A stretch of 15,064 nt of DNA from Crocinitomicaceae bacterium (GTDB lineage: Bacteria; Bacteroidota; Bacteroidia; Flavobacteriales_D; Crocinitomicaceae): contig DQTF01000195.1 of the NCBI GenBank assembly GCA_015662935.1, positions 1 to 15,064 of the forward strand, written 5' to 3'. Shown here one piece after another: positions 1 through 6,380 of this stretch. The notes under the pieces are model-generated. The model ran no database searches and was not told the DNA's origin. It saw only the letters and a program-made list of their open reading frames with translations. A program made the translations under genes and the position numbers. The first letter of the stretch is position 1; every line of letters begins with the position of its first letter.

Positions 1-1
1 T

Positions 2-1324
2 AATGCTCTTATTGATTTGGAATTCGAAACTCCAACTCCGATTCAAGAGCAAGCTTTTTCTGTTGTACTATCGGGGAAAGACATTGTCGGAATTGCTCAA
101 ACCGGTACAGGTAAAACCTTGGCTTATATGCTGCCGATTCTTCGAGATTTAAAGTATTCTGAACAAACTAACCCGCGAGTTTTAGTTCTTGTACCAACTA
201 GAGAATTGGTTTTACAAGTGGTTGATGAGATCCAGAAGTTTGCGAAATACATGACTGTACGTGTTTTGGGAGTGTATGGTGGGACAAATATCAATACGCA
301 AGCACAAAAAGTACTGCAAGGGACCGATATCATCGTTGCTACTCCAGGTCGTTTATATGATTTAGTTCTAGCAAATTCATTGCAACTTAAATCGATTAAA
401 AAATTGGTTATTGATGAAGTCGATGTAATGCTTGATCTTGGTTTTAGAAGACAAATTACCAATATTTTTGAATTGATGCCCGAACGTCGTCAGAATATTA
501 TGTTCTCCGCAACAATGACGGATGATGTAGCAGAGTTAATTGACGATTCTTTTATTAGCCCTGTTAAAATTGCGATTGCAGTCAGTGGAACACCTTTGGA
601 TAACATCAAGCAGTCTTGCTACAAGGTTGAGAATTTCTACACGAAAGTTAATCTATTAAAGCATTTGCTTTCTGATCACGATGCATTCCGAAAAATTTTG
701 ATTTTTGTCTCAAATAAGAAAAGTGCTGATAGAGTATTTGATGAAATATCATTGAGATTCGTTGATAATGTCAGTGTTATTCATTCTAATAAGTCGCAAA
801 ATTACAGAATTCGATCCATCGAAGAATTTGACAACGATATCAATCGTATTCTCGTGGCAACAGATGTTATGGCTAGAGGATTGGATTTAGAAAAAATCAC
901 ACACGTTATCAATTTTGACGTTCCTAATTTCCCGGAGAATTACATGCACAGAATTGGTAGGACAGGTCGTGCTGAAGAAGAAGGAAATACCATTCTATTT
1001 TATACAGAGAAAGAAGAAGCCTATAAAGATAGCATCGAAGAATTAATGGATTACAAAATCCCATCATTGGATTTTCCTTCTGAGGTAGAAGTTTCAAAAG
1101 AATTGACTCCTGAAGAAATGCCCGATGATTCAATGGCAGCAAATAGTCACAATAGAAATTCACTTGTTTCTGATCGATTAGGAGGAGAGGCATTTCATGA
1201 GAAGAAGGAGAAGAACCAAAAAACCAATCAAGGAGGTTCTTACAACCGTAAATTAAAATCGAAATACAAAAAATCACAGACAAGAGGGGATAAGACGTAT
1301 CACAAAAAGCAGAAGAGAGGATAA
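2..1324 (+). CDS. DEAD-box ATP-dependent RNA helicase, 5' end missing
   Basis: This is an ATP-dependent RNA helicase of superfamily 2, DEAD-box family, which unwinds short RNA duplexes in the cytoplasm (family knowledge). The frame is open from base 2, so the true start lies left of the window; a TTG at 17 falls inside the Q-motif region and is not credible as a start. Counting from base 2: Q motif PTPIQ at 11-15, Walker A AQTGTGKT at 32-39, PTRELVLQ from 65, TPGRL, DEVD at 138-141 in place of DEAD, SAT at 169-171, ATDVMARGLD, and HRIGRTGR at 316-323. The last 45 or so residues form a Lys/Arg-rich, low-complexity tail, typical of RNA-binding extensions in this family. About 440 residues are present and probably only some 10-20 are missing. 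The specific RNA substrate (ribosome assembly or cold-shock mRNA) cannot be told from the sequence. Confidence 0.95.
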   Translation, partial: NALIDLEFETPTPIQEQAFSVVLSGKDIVGIAQTGTGKTLAYMLPILRDLKYSEQTNPRVLVLVPTRELVLQVVDEIQKFAKYMTVRVLGVYGGTNINTQAQKVLQGTDIIVATPGRLYDLVLANSLQLKSIKKLVIDEVDVMLDLGFRRQITNIFELMPERRQNIMFSATMTDDVAELIDDSFISPVKIAIAVSGTPLDNIKQSCYKVENFYTKVNLLKHLLSDHDAFRKILIFVSNKKSADRVFDEISLRFVDNVSVIHSNKSQNYRIRSIEEFDNDINRILVATDVMARGLDLEKITHVINFDVPNFPENYMHRIGRTGRAEEEGNTILFYTEKEEAYKDSIEELMDYKIPSLDFPSEVEVSKELTPEEMPDDSMAANSHNRNSLVSDRLGGEAFHEKKEKNQKTNQGGSYNRKLKSKYKKSQTRGDKTYHKKQKRG

Positions 1325-1355
1325 GAAGGAGCATTTCGAGAACCTCAGTTCAGAT

Positions 1356-1376
1356 GAAAGCTGAAAGTTGAAAGTT
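1356..1376. repeat. Three tandem 7-bp units GAAAGYT
   Basis: The units GAAAGCT, GAAAGTT and GAAAGTT follow one another directly between the helicase stop and the AhpD-like gene. No function is evident. The rest of this 135-bp gap shows no clear hairpin or TAnnTTTG box. Confidence 0.6.
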
Positions 1377-1459
1377 GATGTTTGTTAGAATTGAGAGAAG
1401 AGGTTTAGCTGATTTGTAATTATTCTTAATTTATTTCGTCTGAGAAAAAAAAGGTAATT

Positions 1460-2020
1460 ATGCCATACATTGAAGTGATATCTCATGAGAATTCTGAAGG
1501 AGAATTAAAAGAAATCTATGATAATCTTGTAAAAACAAGAGGAAAGTTAGCAGATGTTCATACAATTCAAAGTTTGAATCCAAAGTCAATTGTCAATCAC
1601 ATGGATTTATACATGACAATTATGTTTGGAAAATCTCCGTTAAAGCGAGTGCAAAGAGAAATGATGGCAGTTGTTGTGTCAAAGGCAAATGATTGCGAAT
1701 ATTGTCAAATGCACCACGCAGAAGCCGTCAATCACTATTGGAAAGATGAATCGAAGACTGAACAATTAAAAAACGATTATTCTAAACTGACATTAACGGA
1801 TGTTGATACAGCACTTTGTAACTTTGCAAAGGAGTTAACAATCAATCCAAATCATAAAAATCAGGAATCAGTTGAGAATTTAAAAGTAGTAGGACTTTCT
1901 GATAGAGCGATACTTGATGCTACATTGGTGATTTCTTATTTCAACTTTGTAAATAGAATCGTTTTAGGTCTTGGTTTAGCGGTTGATGAAGATGAGTTAA
2001 AGGGGTATGAATATGACTAG
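1460..2020 (+). CDS. AhpD-like / carboxymuconolactone decarboxylase family protein (peroxidase-related)
   Basis: This 186-residue protein belongs to the carboxymuconolactone decarboxylase/AhpD fold family, subgroup 'uncharacterised peroxidase-related enzyme'. The diagnostic feature is C79-E-Y-C82 followed by H85-H86, the CxxCxxxH redox centre that in AhpD shuttles electrons to peroxiredoxin. The N-terminal MPYIEVISHE and the helical body ending VNRIVLGLG fit the family, and the length is normal. The start at 1460 is supported by AAAAGG seven bases upstream, one of the few Shine-Dalgarno-like sites in the window. I infer an antioxidant or disulfide-reductase role in the cytoplasm; the physiological substrate is unknown. 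Its TAG stop sits in a CTAG palindrome that also provides the TAG stop of the small convergent ORF on the other strand, so no terminator separates the two. Confidence 0.85.
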   Translation: MPYIEVISHENSEGELKEIYDNLVKTRGKLADVHTIQSLNPKSIVNHMDLYMTIMFGKSPLKRVQREMMAVVVSKANDCEYCQMHHAEAVNHYWKDESKTEQLKNDYSKLTLTDVDTALCNFAKELTINPNHKNQESVENLKVVGLSDRAILDATLVISYFNFVNRIVLGLGLAVDEDELKGYEYD

Positions 2021-2166
2021 TCGTCTTTCTTTGACTCGTTTATTTTTCGATTCATCTCTTTAATTTTCAATTTGTTCAATTCTTTAGAAGATTGTTTTCT
2101 CTTCTTTTTTTGATTGAGCAACTTGGTGTGCTTTTTCTTATTGGAGGTGTTTTTTTGTTTCGCCAT
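2017..2166 (-). CDS. Short lysine-rich protein, 49 aa, hypothetical
   Basis: This is a short ORF, ATG at 2166 to TAG at 2017-2019, starting MAKQKNTSNKKKH. About 19 of its 49 residues are Lys or Arg, with no cysteine, no aromatic residue and no hydrophobic segment, so it should be a soluble nucleic-acid-binding or ribosome-associated type of peptide (inference). It begins 23 bases after the radical SAM stop on the same strand, so the two are probably co-transcribed. The frame fills the gap exactly up to the convergent AhpD-like gene, sharing the palindromic CTAG for both stops. Against it: AT-rich DNA yields Lys-rich ORFs by chance, and no Shine-Dalgarno is seen (the region has few). I do not recognise a named family. 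Confidence 0.5.
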   Translation of the reverse strand: MAKQKNTSNKKKHTKLLNQKKKRKQSSKELNKLKIKEMNRKINESKKDD

Positions 2167-2189
2167 CTTTCAATTTTCAATATAACGAT

Positions 2190-3074
2190 CTAGTATCCCT
2201 GATGAGACCTCAGTCTATTTCCTCTCCCTAATGCTATTGCTTCTTCTATTTGAGCAATCATTGCATTCTTGTCCCTTCCTAAAACCCCTTTAAGAACTAA
2301 ACTGTTGGAGGCGTGGTCACTTCTAAATATTGTCGTTTCTAATTCTATATTTTCCAAAAACAATTTCATTTCCTCGAACAACTCAATCTCTTCTAATTCA
2401 ATAAATTCTCCCAAGTACCTGTTCTTATAATGCTCCATTCCTTTGTGTGCAGTCAGAACTAGAGTAGATGCAAATTTAGGTTGTGTTGCATTGAGCACTC
2501 TTGCAGAATGAATGGCGTGTTGTTTTGATAACAACTTCCCTCCAACACCGTTAATAATCATTACTGACGAATCCATTCCTGCTTTTTTCGATTTATTCAA
2601 CCCGTCAACTGTTGTTTGATACGTTTCTCCTTTTTGAATTGCTTCTAATACTTCTGAGTCCCCAGATTCTATTCCAACATAAAGCAATGACAAACCATTC
2701 TTTCTTAAATCAAGTAATTCTTCTGCTGTTTTTCTCATCAAGTTGGATGGGGAAGCATAGGTCGATATTCTGCGTAAGTTAGGGAATGTCTCGTTCAGTT
2801 TTTGCAGAATAGGAATTAAACGTTTATTAGAAAGGACTAACGGATCTCCATCAGCCAAAAAAACTTTGGTAATATTCTCAGAATGACTTTTGAAAGCTTC
2901 TATATCTTTAAAAACATCATCCTGATTTCTAGCTTTAAATTGCTTTGATGTGTACATTTCACAAAAAGAACACTTATTCCAAGAGCAACCGAGTGTTATT
3001 TGAATAATCAATGATCGACCTTCGCTTGGTGGACGGAATAATGGTTCATCGTATTGAATTGGAAATTCTAGCAT
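2190..3074 (-). CDS. Radical SAM protein with CX4CX2C cluster motif
   Basis: This 294-residue protein is a radical S-adenosylmethionine enzyme. It has a cysteine motif at C30, C35 and C38 for the [4Fe-4S] cluster, FLADGDPLVL near residue 72, and GIESGDSEVL from 134, the usual SAM-contacting strand of this superfamily. The spacing is CX4CX2C, one residue longer than the canonical CX3CX2C; I recall a similar GCxxNKCxFC pattern in a subfamily of unassigned radical SAM proteins, so it is probably genuine. There is no B12-binding, TRAM or SPASM-like extension, and the substrate is unknown. The ATG at 3074 is fixed by TATCTTTG four bases upstream, implying a leaderless mRNA. The 49-residue basic ORF follows 23 bases after its stop. 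It is divergent from the MOSC gene. Confidence 0.85.
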   Translation of the reverse strand: MLEFPIQYDEPLFRPPSEGRSLIIQITLGCSWNKCSFCEMYTSKQFKARNQDDVFKDIEAFKSHSENITKVFLADGDPLVLSNKRLIPILQKLNETFPNLRRISTYASPSNLMRKTAEELLDLRKNGLSLLYVGIESGDSEVLEAIQKGETYQTTVDGLNKSKKAGMDSSVMIINGVGGKLLSKQHAIHSARVLNATQPKFASTLVLTAHKGMEHYKNRYLGEFIELEEIELFEEMKLFLENIELETTIFRSDHASNSLVLKGVLGRDKNAMIAQIEEAIALGRGNRLRSHQGY

Positions 3075-3078
3075 CTAG

Positions 3079-3086
3079 CAAAGATA
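3079..3086 (-). promoter_or_regulatory. -7 promoter element of the radical SAM gene
   Basis: On the minus strand TATCTTTG matches the Bacteroidota -7 consensus TAnnTTTG at all fixed positions and ends four bases before the ATG at 3074. A convincing -33 TTTG at the right distance is not visible; a TTTG lies only 12 bases upstream. Confidence 0.6.
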
Positions 3087-3119
3087 ATTGAAATTCATCA
3101 AAAAAATAGTTTATATTTG
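3087..3119 (+). promoter_or_regulatory. Promoter of the MOSC/STAS-like pair
   Basis: ATTG (3087-3090), a 21-base spacer, then TATATTTG (3112-3119), matching the Bacteroidota -33/-7 arrangement. The -7 element ends four bases before the ATG at 3124. With the minus-strand element of the radical SAM gene it forms a compact back-to-back promoter pair in a 49-bp divergent gap. Confidence 0.65.
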
Positions 3120-3123
3120 ACTT

Positions 3124-3561
3124 ATGGGTAAACTGCTAAATATTGCGACTAGAACACGAAAAAGATCGTCGATGGACACTCATTCTACGATAAGTATTTC
3201 TTTTGAGAAAGGAGTAGGTGCAGATTCTAGGGGGATGATTAAAGGTAACCGACAAGTTACAGTCTTATCAATTGAATCCTGGAAAGAAGCTCTTGCAACA
3301 ATTGATTCTGATGCAGATTGGACAACACGAAGAGCTAATTTACTCATTGAAGGAATTGACTTAGAACATTCTGACAACAAAATATTAACGATAGGGAATG
3401 TTCAATTAGAAATCAAAGGAATACTAGATCCTTGTGGGAGAATGGATGAACAAGTATCAGGCTTAACGGATGCCTTAAAGCCCCGCTGGAGAGGAGGAGT
3501 GAAGTGTAAAATTTTAAATGAAGGAGATATTAATTGTGGAGACATTGTGAAAATTAGTTAA
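3124..3561 (+). CDS. Short MOSC domain protein
   Basis: This 145-residue protein consists of a single MOSC domain, the beta-barrel domain found at the C terminus of molybdenum cofactor sulfurases and in YiiM/YuaD-type proteins. Visible landmarks are GNRQVTVLSIESW (from 41), TTRRANLLIEGIDL (67-80), the family's conserved cysteine in DPCGRMDE (C104), the WRGGVKCKIL segment, and a final GDIVKI. The length matches the small stand-alone subfamily that begins MGxLxxIA, which supports the ATG at 3124 over the internal ATG at 3172. MOSC proteins bind molybdenum cofactor or handle N-hydroxylated or sulfur substrates; no such role can be assigned here, as no other Moco gene is nearby. Its TAA overlaps the next gene's ATG by one base, indicating translational coupling. 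Confidence 0.88.
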   Translation: MGKLLNIATRTRKRSSMDTHSTISISFEKGVGADSRGMIKGNRQVTVLSIESWKEALATIDSDADWTTRRANLLIEGIDLEHSDNKILTIGNVQLEIKGILDPCGRMDEQVSGLTDALKPRWRGGVKCKILNEGDINCGDIVKIS

Positions 3562-3998
3562 TGAAAGAAGAAGAAAATAGACCAACACAGAATAGAATCG
3601 TTTGTGATTCAAGAATTTGTCGCGTAGAAGAGATTCAACCAGGGTTTCTGTCTTTCCATTTTAAAGGAAATCATGATTCGGAAATTCAAGAATTTAAAGA
3701 GCTCATTACTCAGACCTTAAAGAAGATAAAATATCAACCTTTTGTTGCTATAAATGACCTAAGTGATAATCATGGCAGTTTTTCCAATGAAGTAAAAAAA
3801 TACCTAGTCAATCATCCTGATTTAAAAAAGTATAAACTTGCTGAAGCTGTTGTCGTGAATAGTCTAGGTGTTAGAATTCAATTAAATTATCTGATTAAAA
3901 TGACAAAACATAGCGGAATGCTTGTTAGGGCATTTGGTGATTATGATTCTGCATTGCAATGGATTCTCAAAAAGAAAAAAGAACTTATAAAGCACTAA
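3561..3998 (+). CDS. Hypothetical protein, STAS/SpoIIAA-like
   Basis: This 145-residue cytoplasmic protein has no signal peptide or membrane segment. The pattern is a beta-strand region, FVAINDLSDNHGSFSNEV near 61-78, a helix, VVVNSLGVRIQLNYLI near 97-112, and a closing amphipathic helix with ALQWILKKKKE. This resembles the alpha/beta layout of SpoIIAA-like (STAS/SEC14-type) proteins common in Bacteroidota, where a family member often ends in ALxWL. I make this assignment from pattern only, and I do not know a function. The start is firm: ATG at 3561 shares its A with the TAA of the MOSC gene, so the two are one transcriptional and probably translational unit. It has no promoter of its own. 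The 82-bp convergent gap to the SulP gene contains no clear terminator. Confidence 0.7.
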   Translation: MKEEENRPTQNRIVCDSRICRVEEIQPGFLSFHFKGNHDSEIQEFKELITQTLKKIKYQPFVAINDLSDNHGSFSNEVKKYLVNHPDLKKYKLAEAVVVNSLGVRIQLNYLIKMTKHSGMLVRAFGDYDSALQWILKKKKELIKH

Positions 3999-4080
3999 TT
4001 ACTTTTTTGTAAAGCCTAGATAAAAATGCTAATGCAAGTTTTCGTTTATACGTTACTTTAATTCAAATTTTGCTGTCTCC

Positions 4081-5655
4081 TTAAATTTTATCTGCAACGA
4101 TATGATAAGTTGGATCTTCAAATACATTAACTTCAATAATTTTATCGGCATTCTTTAATAGATCCTGACAGTCAGCACTTAAGTGACGAAGATGAATTTT
4201 CTTTCCAGCTTTTAGATACCTCTCCGTTAGACTGTTTAACGCTTCAATGGCAGACATGTCAACAATTTTACTTTCTGAGAAATCAATGATAACGTCTTCA
4301 GGGTCATTTTGAACATCGAATTTCTCATTAAATACTGCGATAGAACCAAAAAACAATGGACCATATATTTCGTAATGTTTTGAACCGTTATCATCAATGT
4401 ACTTTCTTGCTCGAATACGTTTTGCATTTTCCCATGCATAAGCCAATGCAGAAATGATAACACCAATTAAGACTGCTAGTGCAAGGTTGTGTAAAAATAC
4501 TGTAATTAGAGTTACGACAACCATAACAATAACGTCTGTGACAGGCATTTTTCCAAAGACTTTTAAACTTGCCCATTCAAAGGTTCCGATAGCCACCATA
4601 AACATTACACCTACTAGTGCCGCCATTGGTAGTTGCTCGATCACAGGTGCTCCCCACATGATAAATGAAAGCAATCCAACTGATGCTACAATTCCAGACA
4701 GCCTTGCTCTTGCTCCTGAAGAAATATTAATTAAACTTTGTCCAATCATGGCACAACCTCCCATTCCAGAGAACAATCCTGTTACAATATTTGCTGTTCC
4801 TTGTGCTACACATTCTTTATTACTACGACCTCTTGTTTGCGTAATTTCGTCGATTAAATTCAAGGTAAGTAATGATTCTATCAAACCAACCCCTGCTACA
4901 ATTAATGAATAAGGAAAGATGAATACAAATGTCTCCCAATTAAATGGAATATGAGGAATATTAAAAGGAGGAAAACCACCTTGCAATGATTTCACTTCTC
5001 CAATCAGCGTATCAACAACTGTTTTTGTTTCTATTCCACCAAAAATTGTAATTGCAGAAACAACAATGATAGCAACTAGGGAAGAAGGTATAGCTTTGGT
5101 TAGTTTTGGCAACCCCCAAATAATTAACATTGTCAATGAAACCAGTCCAAGCATTAAATACATATCGTTTCCAGATATCCAGTTTCCATCCATTTTAAAA
5201 GAATCAAATTGCGCCATAAAAATAACGATAGCCAACCCGTTGACAAAACCGAACATCACAGGGTGAGGGACCAGACGAATAAACTTGCCGAGTTTCAATA
5301 GTCCAACTACAATTTGAATGATACCGGCAAGAACAACCGTTGCAAAGACATATTGAGTTATTTCGTCAATAGAGATACCAGGAACCGTTTCTTTTAAAAC
5401 AGCAATCATTCCAACATAAATTACTGCAATAGCACCCGTTGCTCCAGAAATCATTCCTGGGCGTCCACCAAGAATGGAAGTAATTAATCCGATAGAAAAT
5501 GCTGCATATAATCCTGTTAAAGGAGAAAGGCCAGCAATAATAGCAAAGGCGATCGCCTCAGGAACTAATGCTAGTGCAACAGTTATTCCAGAAAGAATTT
5601 CATTTTTGTAATTCACTTTCTGTTTTAAATCGAAAAGATTAAATATTTTTTTCAT
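4081..5655 (-). CDS. SulP family inorganic anion transporter with STAS domain
   Basis: This 524-residue inner-membrane transporter belongs to the SLC26/SulP family, which moves sulfate, bicarbonate or dicarboxylates by symport or exchange. The first 420 or so residues are strongly hydrophobic with about 12-14 membrane segments. Family hallmarks include ALALVPEAIAFAIIAGLSPLTGLY near 27-50, GGRPGMISGATGA near 63-75 and the central GLFSGMGGCAMIGQS. The last 90 residues form a cytoplasmic STAS domain with DFSESKIVDMSAIEAL; S468 lies where SpoIIAA-type STAS domains carry their phosphorylatable serine. The motif set resembles the BicA/YbaR branch more than classical sulfate permeases, so bicarbonate is a plausible substrate, but no cysteine or carbonic anhydrase gene lies nearby to decide. 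The start ATG at 5655 lies seven bases from a TACTTTTG box. Confidence 0.92.
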   Translation of the reverse strand: MKKIFNLFDLKQKVNYKNEILSGITVALALVPEAIAFAIIAGLSPLTGLYAAFSIGLITSILGGRPGMISGATGAIAVIYVGMIAVLKETVPGISIDEITQYVFATVVLAGIIQIVVGLLKLGKFIRLVPHPVMFGFVNGLAIVIFMAQFDSFKMDGNWISGNDMYLMLGLVSLTMLIIWGLPKLTKAIPSSLVAIIVVSAITIFGGIETKTVVDTLIGEVKSLQGGFPPFNIPHIPFNWETFVFIFPYSLIVAGVGLIESLLTLNLIDEITQTRGRSNKECVAQGTANIVTGLFSGMGGCAMIGQSLINISSGARARLSGIVASVGLLSFIMWGAPVIEQLPMAALVGVMFMVAIGTFEWASLKVFGKMPVTDVIVMVVVTLITVFLHNLALAVLIGVIISALAYAWENAKRIRARKYIDDNGSKHYEIYGPLFFGSIAVFNEKFDVQNDPEDVIIDFSESKIVDMSAIEALNSLTERYLKAGKKIHLRHLSADCQDLLKNADKIIEVNVFEDPTYHIVADKI

Positions 5656-5662
5656 AAGGGCG

Positions 5663-5670
5663 CAAAAGTA
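5663..5670 (-). promoter_or_regulatory. -7 promoter element of the SulP gene
   Basis: On the minus strand TACTTTTG matches TAnnTTTG and ends seven bases before the ATG at 5655. No clear -33 TTTG is present; an 18-bp palindrome lies directly upstream where RNA polymerase would bind. Confidence 0.55.
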
Positions 5671-5672
5671 TC

Positions 5673-5690
5673 AATTATCAAGTGATAATT
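5673..5690. promoter_or_regulatory. 18-bp palindrome, candidate operator of the SulP gene
   Basis: AATTATCA, two bases (AG), then TGATAATT form a perfect inverted repeat with 8-bp arms. It sits two bases upstream of the -7 element of the SulP promoter, in the spacer between -7 and the expected -33. That is a classical place for a dimeric repressor site. No regulator gene is adjacent, and AT-rich DNA gives palindromes by chance, so this is a suggestion. Confidence 0.4.
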
Positions 5691-5727
5691 AGTATTCTTA
5701 ATCTTTAATTCTCCATTATTAATTAAA

Positions 5728-6207
5728 TCATTCCTTATGAAACGGAGGTAAATCTGTCGGCACCTTACTCGCCCTGTCATGTAATACAATACTCCCTGTA
5801 ACACCAACATTCAAAGAGTTATTGCCTGGTAATTGAATCAACATGTGGCATTTTTCTTTTACGTATTCTGGTAAACCTGTATCTTCTGCTCCTAGCAAGT
5901 AAATAGCCCTTTTAGGATGTTCAAATTCGTGCAACATTTCTGCTCGGTCATCCATTTCGATTCCAACTAAACGGCAATCGTATGGGATGTTCGCCAATAA
6001 ATCATCGAAAGATTTGTAGTTAAACAAAGGGATTCTAGACCATGTTCGCAATACATCTGATGATTGCTTTTTATACCTTCCTTCAACTGTGAAAATATAC
6101 GCAGCTCCAAGAATGTAAGCAGACCTCCAAAGCGTTCCTATGTTATGCGATGTCTTCCCTCTAAAAACACCTATTGCGCAATATCCTTTTTTGTTAACAG
6201 TTTTCAT
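5728..6207 (-). CDS. TrmH/SpoU family RNA methyltransferase
   Basis: This is a SPOUT-superfamily (SpoU/TrmH) S-adenosylmethionine-dependent methyltransferase that 2'-O-methylates tRNA or rRNA ribose (family knowledge). The three SpoU motifs are visible: motif 1 around HNIGTLWRSAYILGA, motif 2 LLGAEDTGLP, and motif 3 in LPGNNSLNVGVTGSIVLHDR, which forms the trefoil-knot cofactor site. Without an N-terminal extension the protein is a minimal SPOUT domain of 159 residues. I chose ATG 6207 rather than an in-frame ATG at 6228 because a TATTTTTG promoter element (6219-6212) lies inside the longer version, four bases before 6207, and MKTVNKKGYCAIGV is a natural start for the fold. The exact target nucleotide is not decidable. 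The SulP gene follows after 120 bp on the same strand but has its own promoter. Confidence 0.88.
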   Translation of the reverse strand: MKTVNKKGYCAIGVFRGKTSHNIGTLWRSAYILGAAYIFTVEGRYKKQSSDVLRTWSRIPLFNYKSFDDLLANIPYDCRLVGIEMDDRAEMLHEFEHPKRAIYLLGAEDTGLPEYVKEKCHMLIQLPGNNSLNVGVTGSIVLHDRASKVPTDLPPFHKE

Positions 6208-6211
6208 GTCA

Positions 6212-6219
6212 CAAAAATA
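6212..6219 (-). promoter_or_regulatory. -7 promoter element of the TrmH-family gene
   Basis: Minus-strand TATTTTTG, four bases (TGAC), then ATG at 6207. It decides the start codon against the upstream in-frame ATG at 6228 and predicts a leaderless transcript. No convincing -33 box is seen. Confidence 0.6.
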
Positions 6220-6289
6220 GGGAATCATTCAAGAATTAAAGGATAAAGTTAAATGATTATGTAGGTGGAAATATTCTCAGTTAAAATTA

Positions 6290-6318
6290 ACGCACTATTA
6301 ATTACCCTAATAATGCGT
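6290..6318 (-). terminator. Terminator of the carboxyltransferase-GNAT-M13 operon
   Basis: About 60 bases after the M13 peptidase stop, the minus-strand RNA can form an 11-bp stem (ACGCAUUAUUA with UAAUAGUGCGU, one U-G pair) with a 7-base loop GGGUAAU. It is followed by UAAUUUUAA. A second, competing CCTAAT/ATTAGG hairpin overlaps it at 6306-6326. The stem is AT-rich and the U run is short, so termination may be partial. Nothing else was found in the 173-bp gap 6208-6380 beyond this and the TrmH-family promoter. Confidence 0.55.
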
Positions 6319-6380
6319 CCATTAGGTTGCTTTAACTTAAGAATTTCTTTAGCAATAAATGAGTCAAGCTTTCTTTGCTT

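Noticed and set aside
924..1334. 136-codon minus-strand frame opposite the DEAD-box helicase
   Set aside because: It overlaps motif VI and the tail of a clear helicase gene; its Leu-rich sequence is the mirror of Lys/Glu-rich coding DNA.
2190..3561. Radical SAM and MOSC genes as part of a molybdenum cofactor pathway
   Set aside because: The radical SAM protein lacks MoaA features such as the C-terminal second cluster and GG end, and no other Moco gene is present.
4020..4080. Possible terminator between the STAS-like and SulP genes
   Set aside because: Only very short complementary stretches are visible, with no GC stem or T run linked to them.
4454..4912. 152-codon open frame on the plus strand inside the SulP gene
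   Set aside because: It is antisense to strongly conserved membrane segments, has Thr/Pro/Ile-rich composition typical of the complement of a transporter gene, and lacks a promoter; it is a shadow frame.
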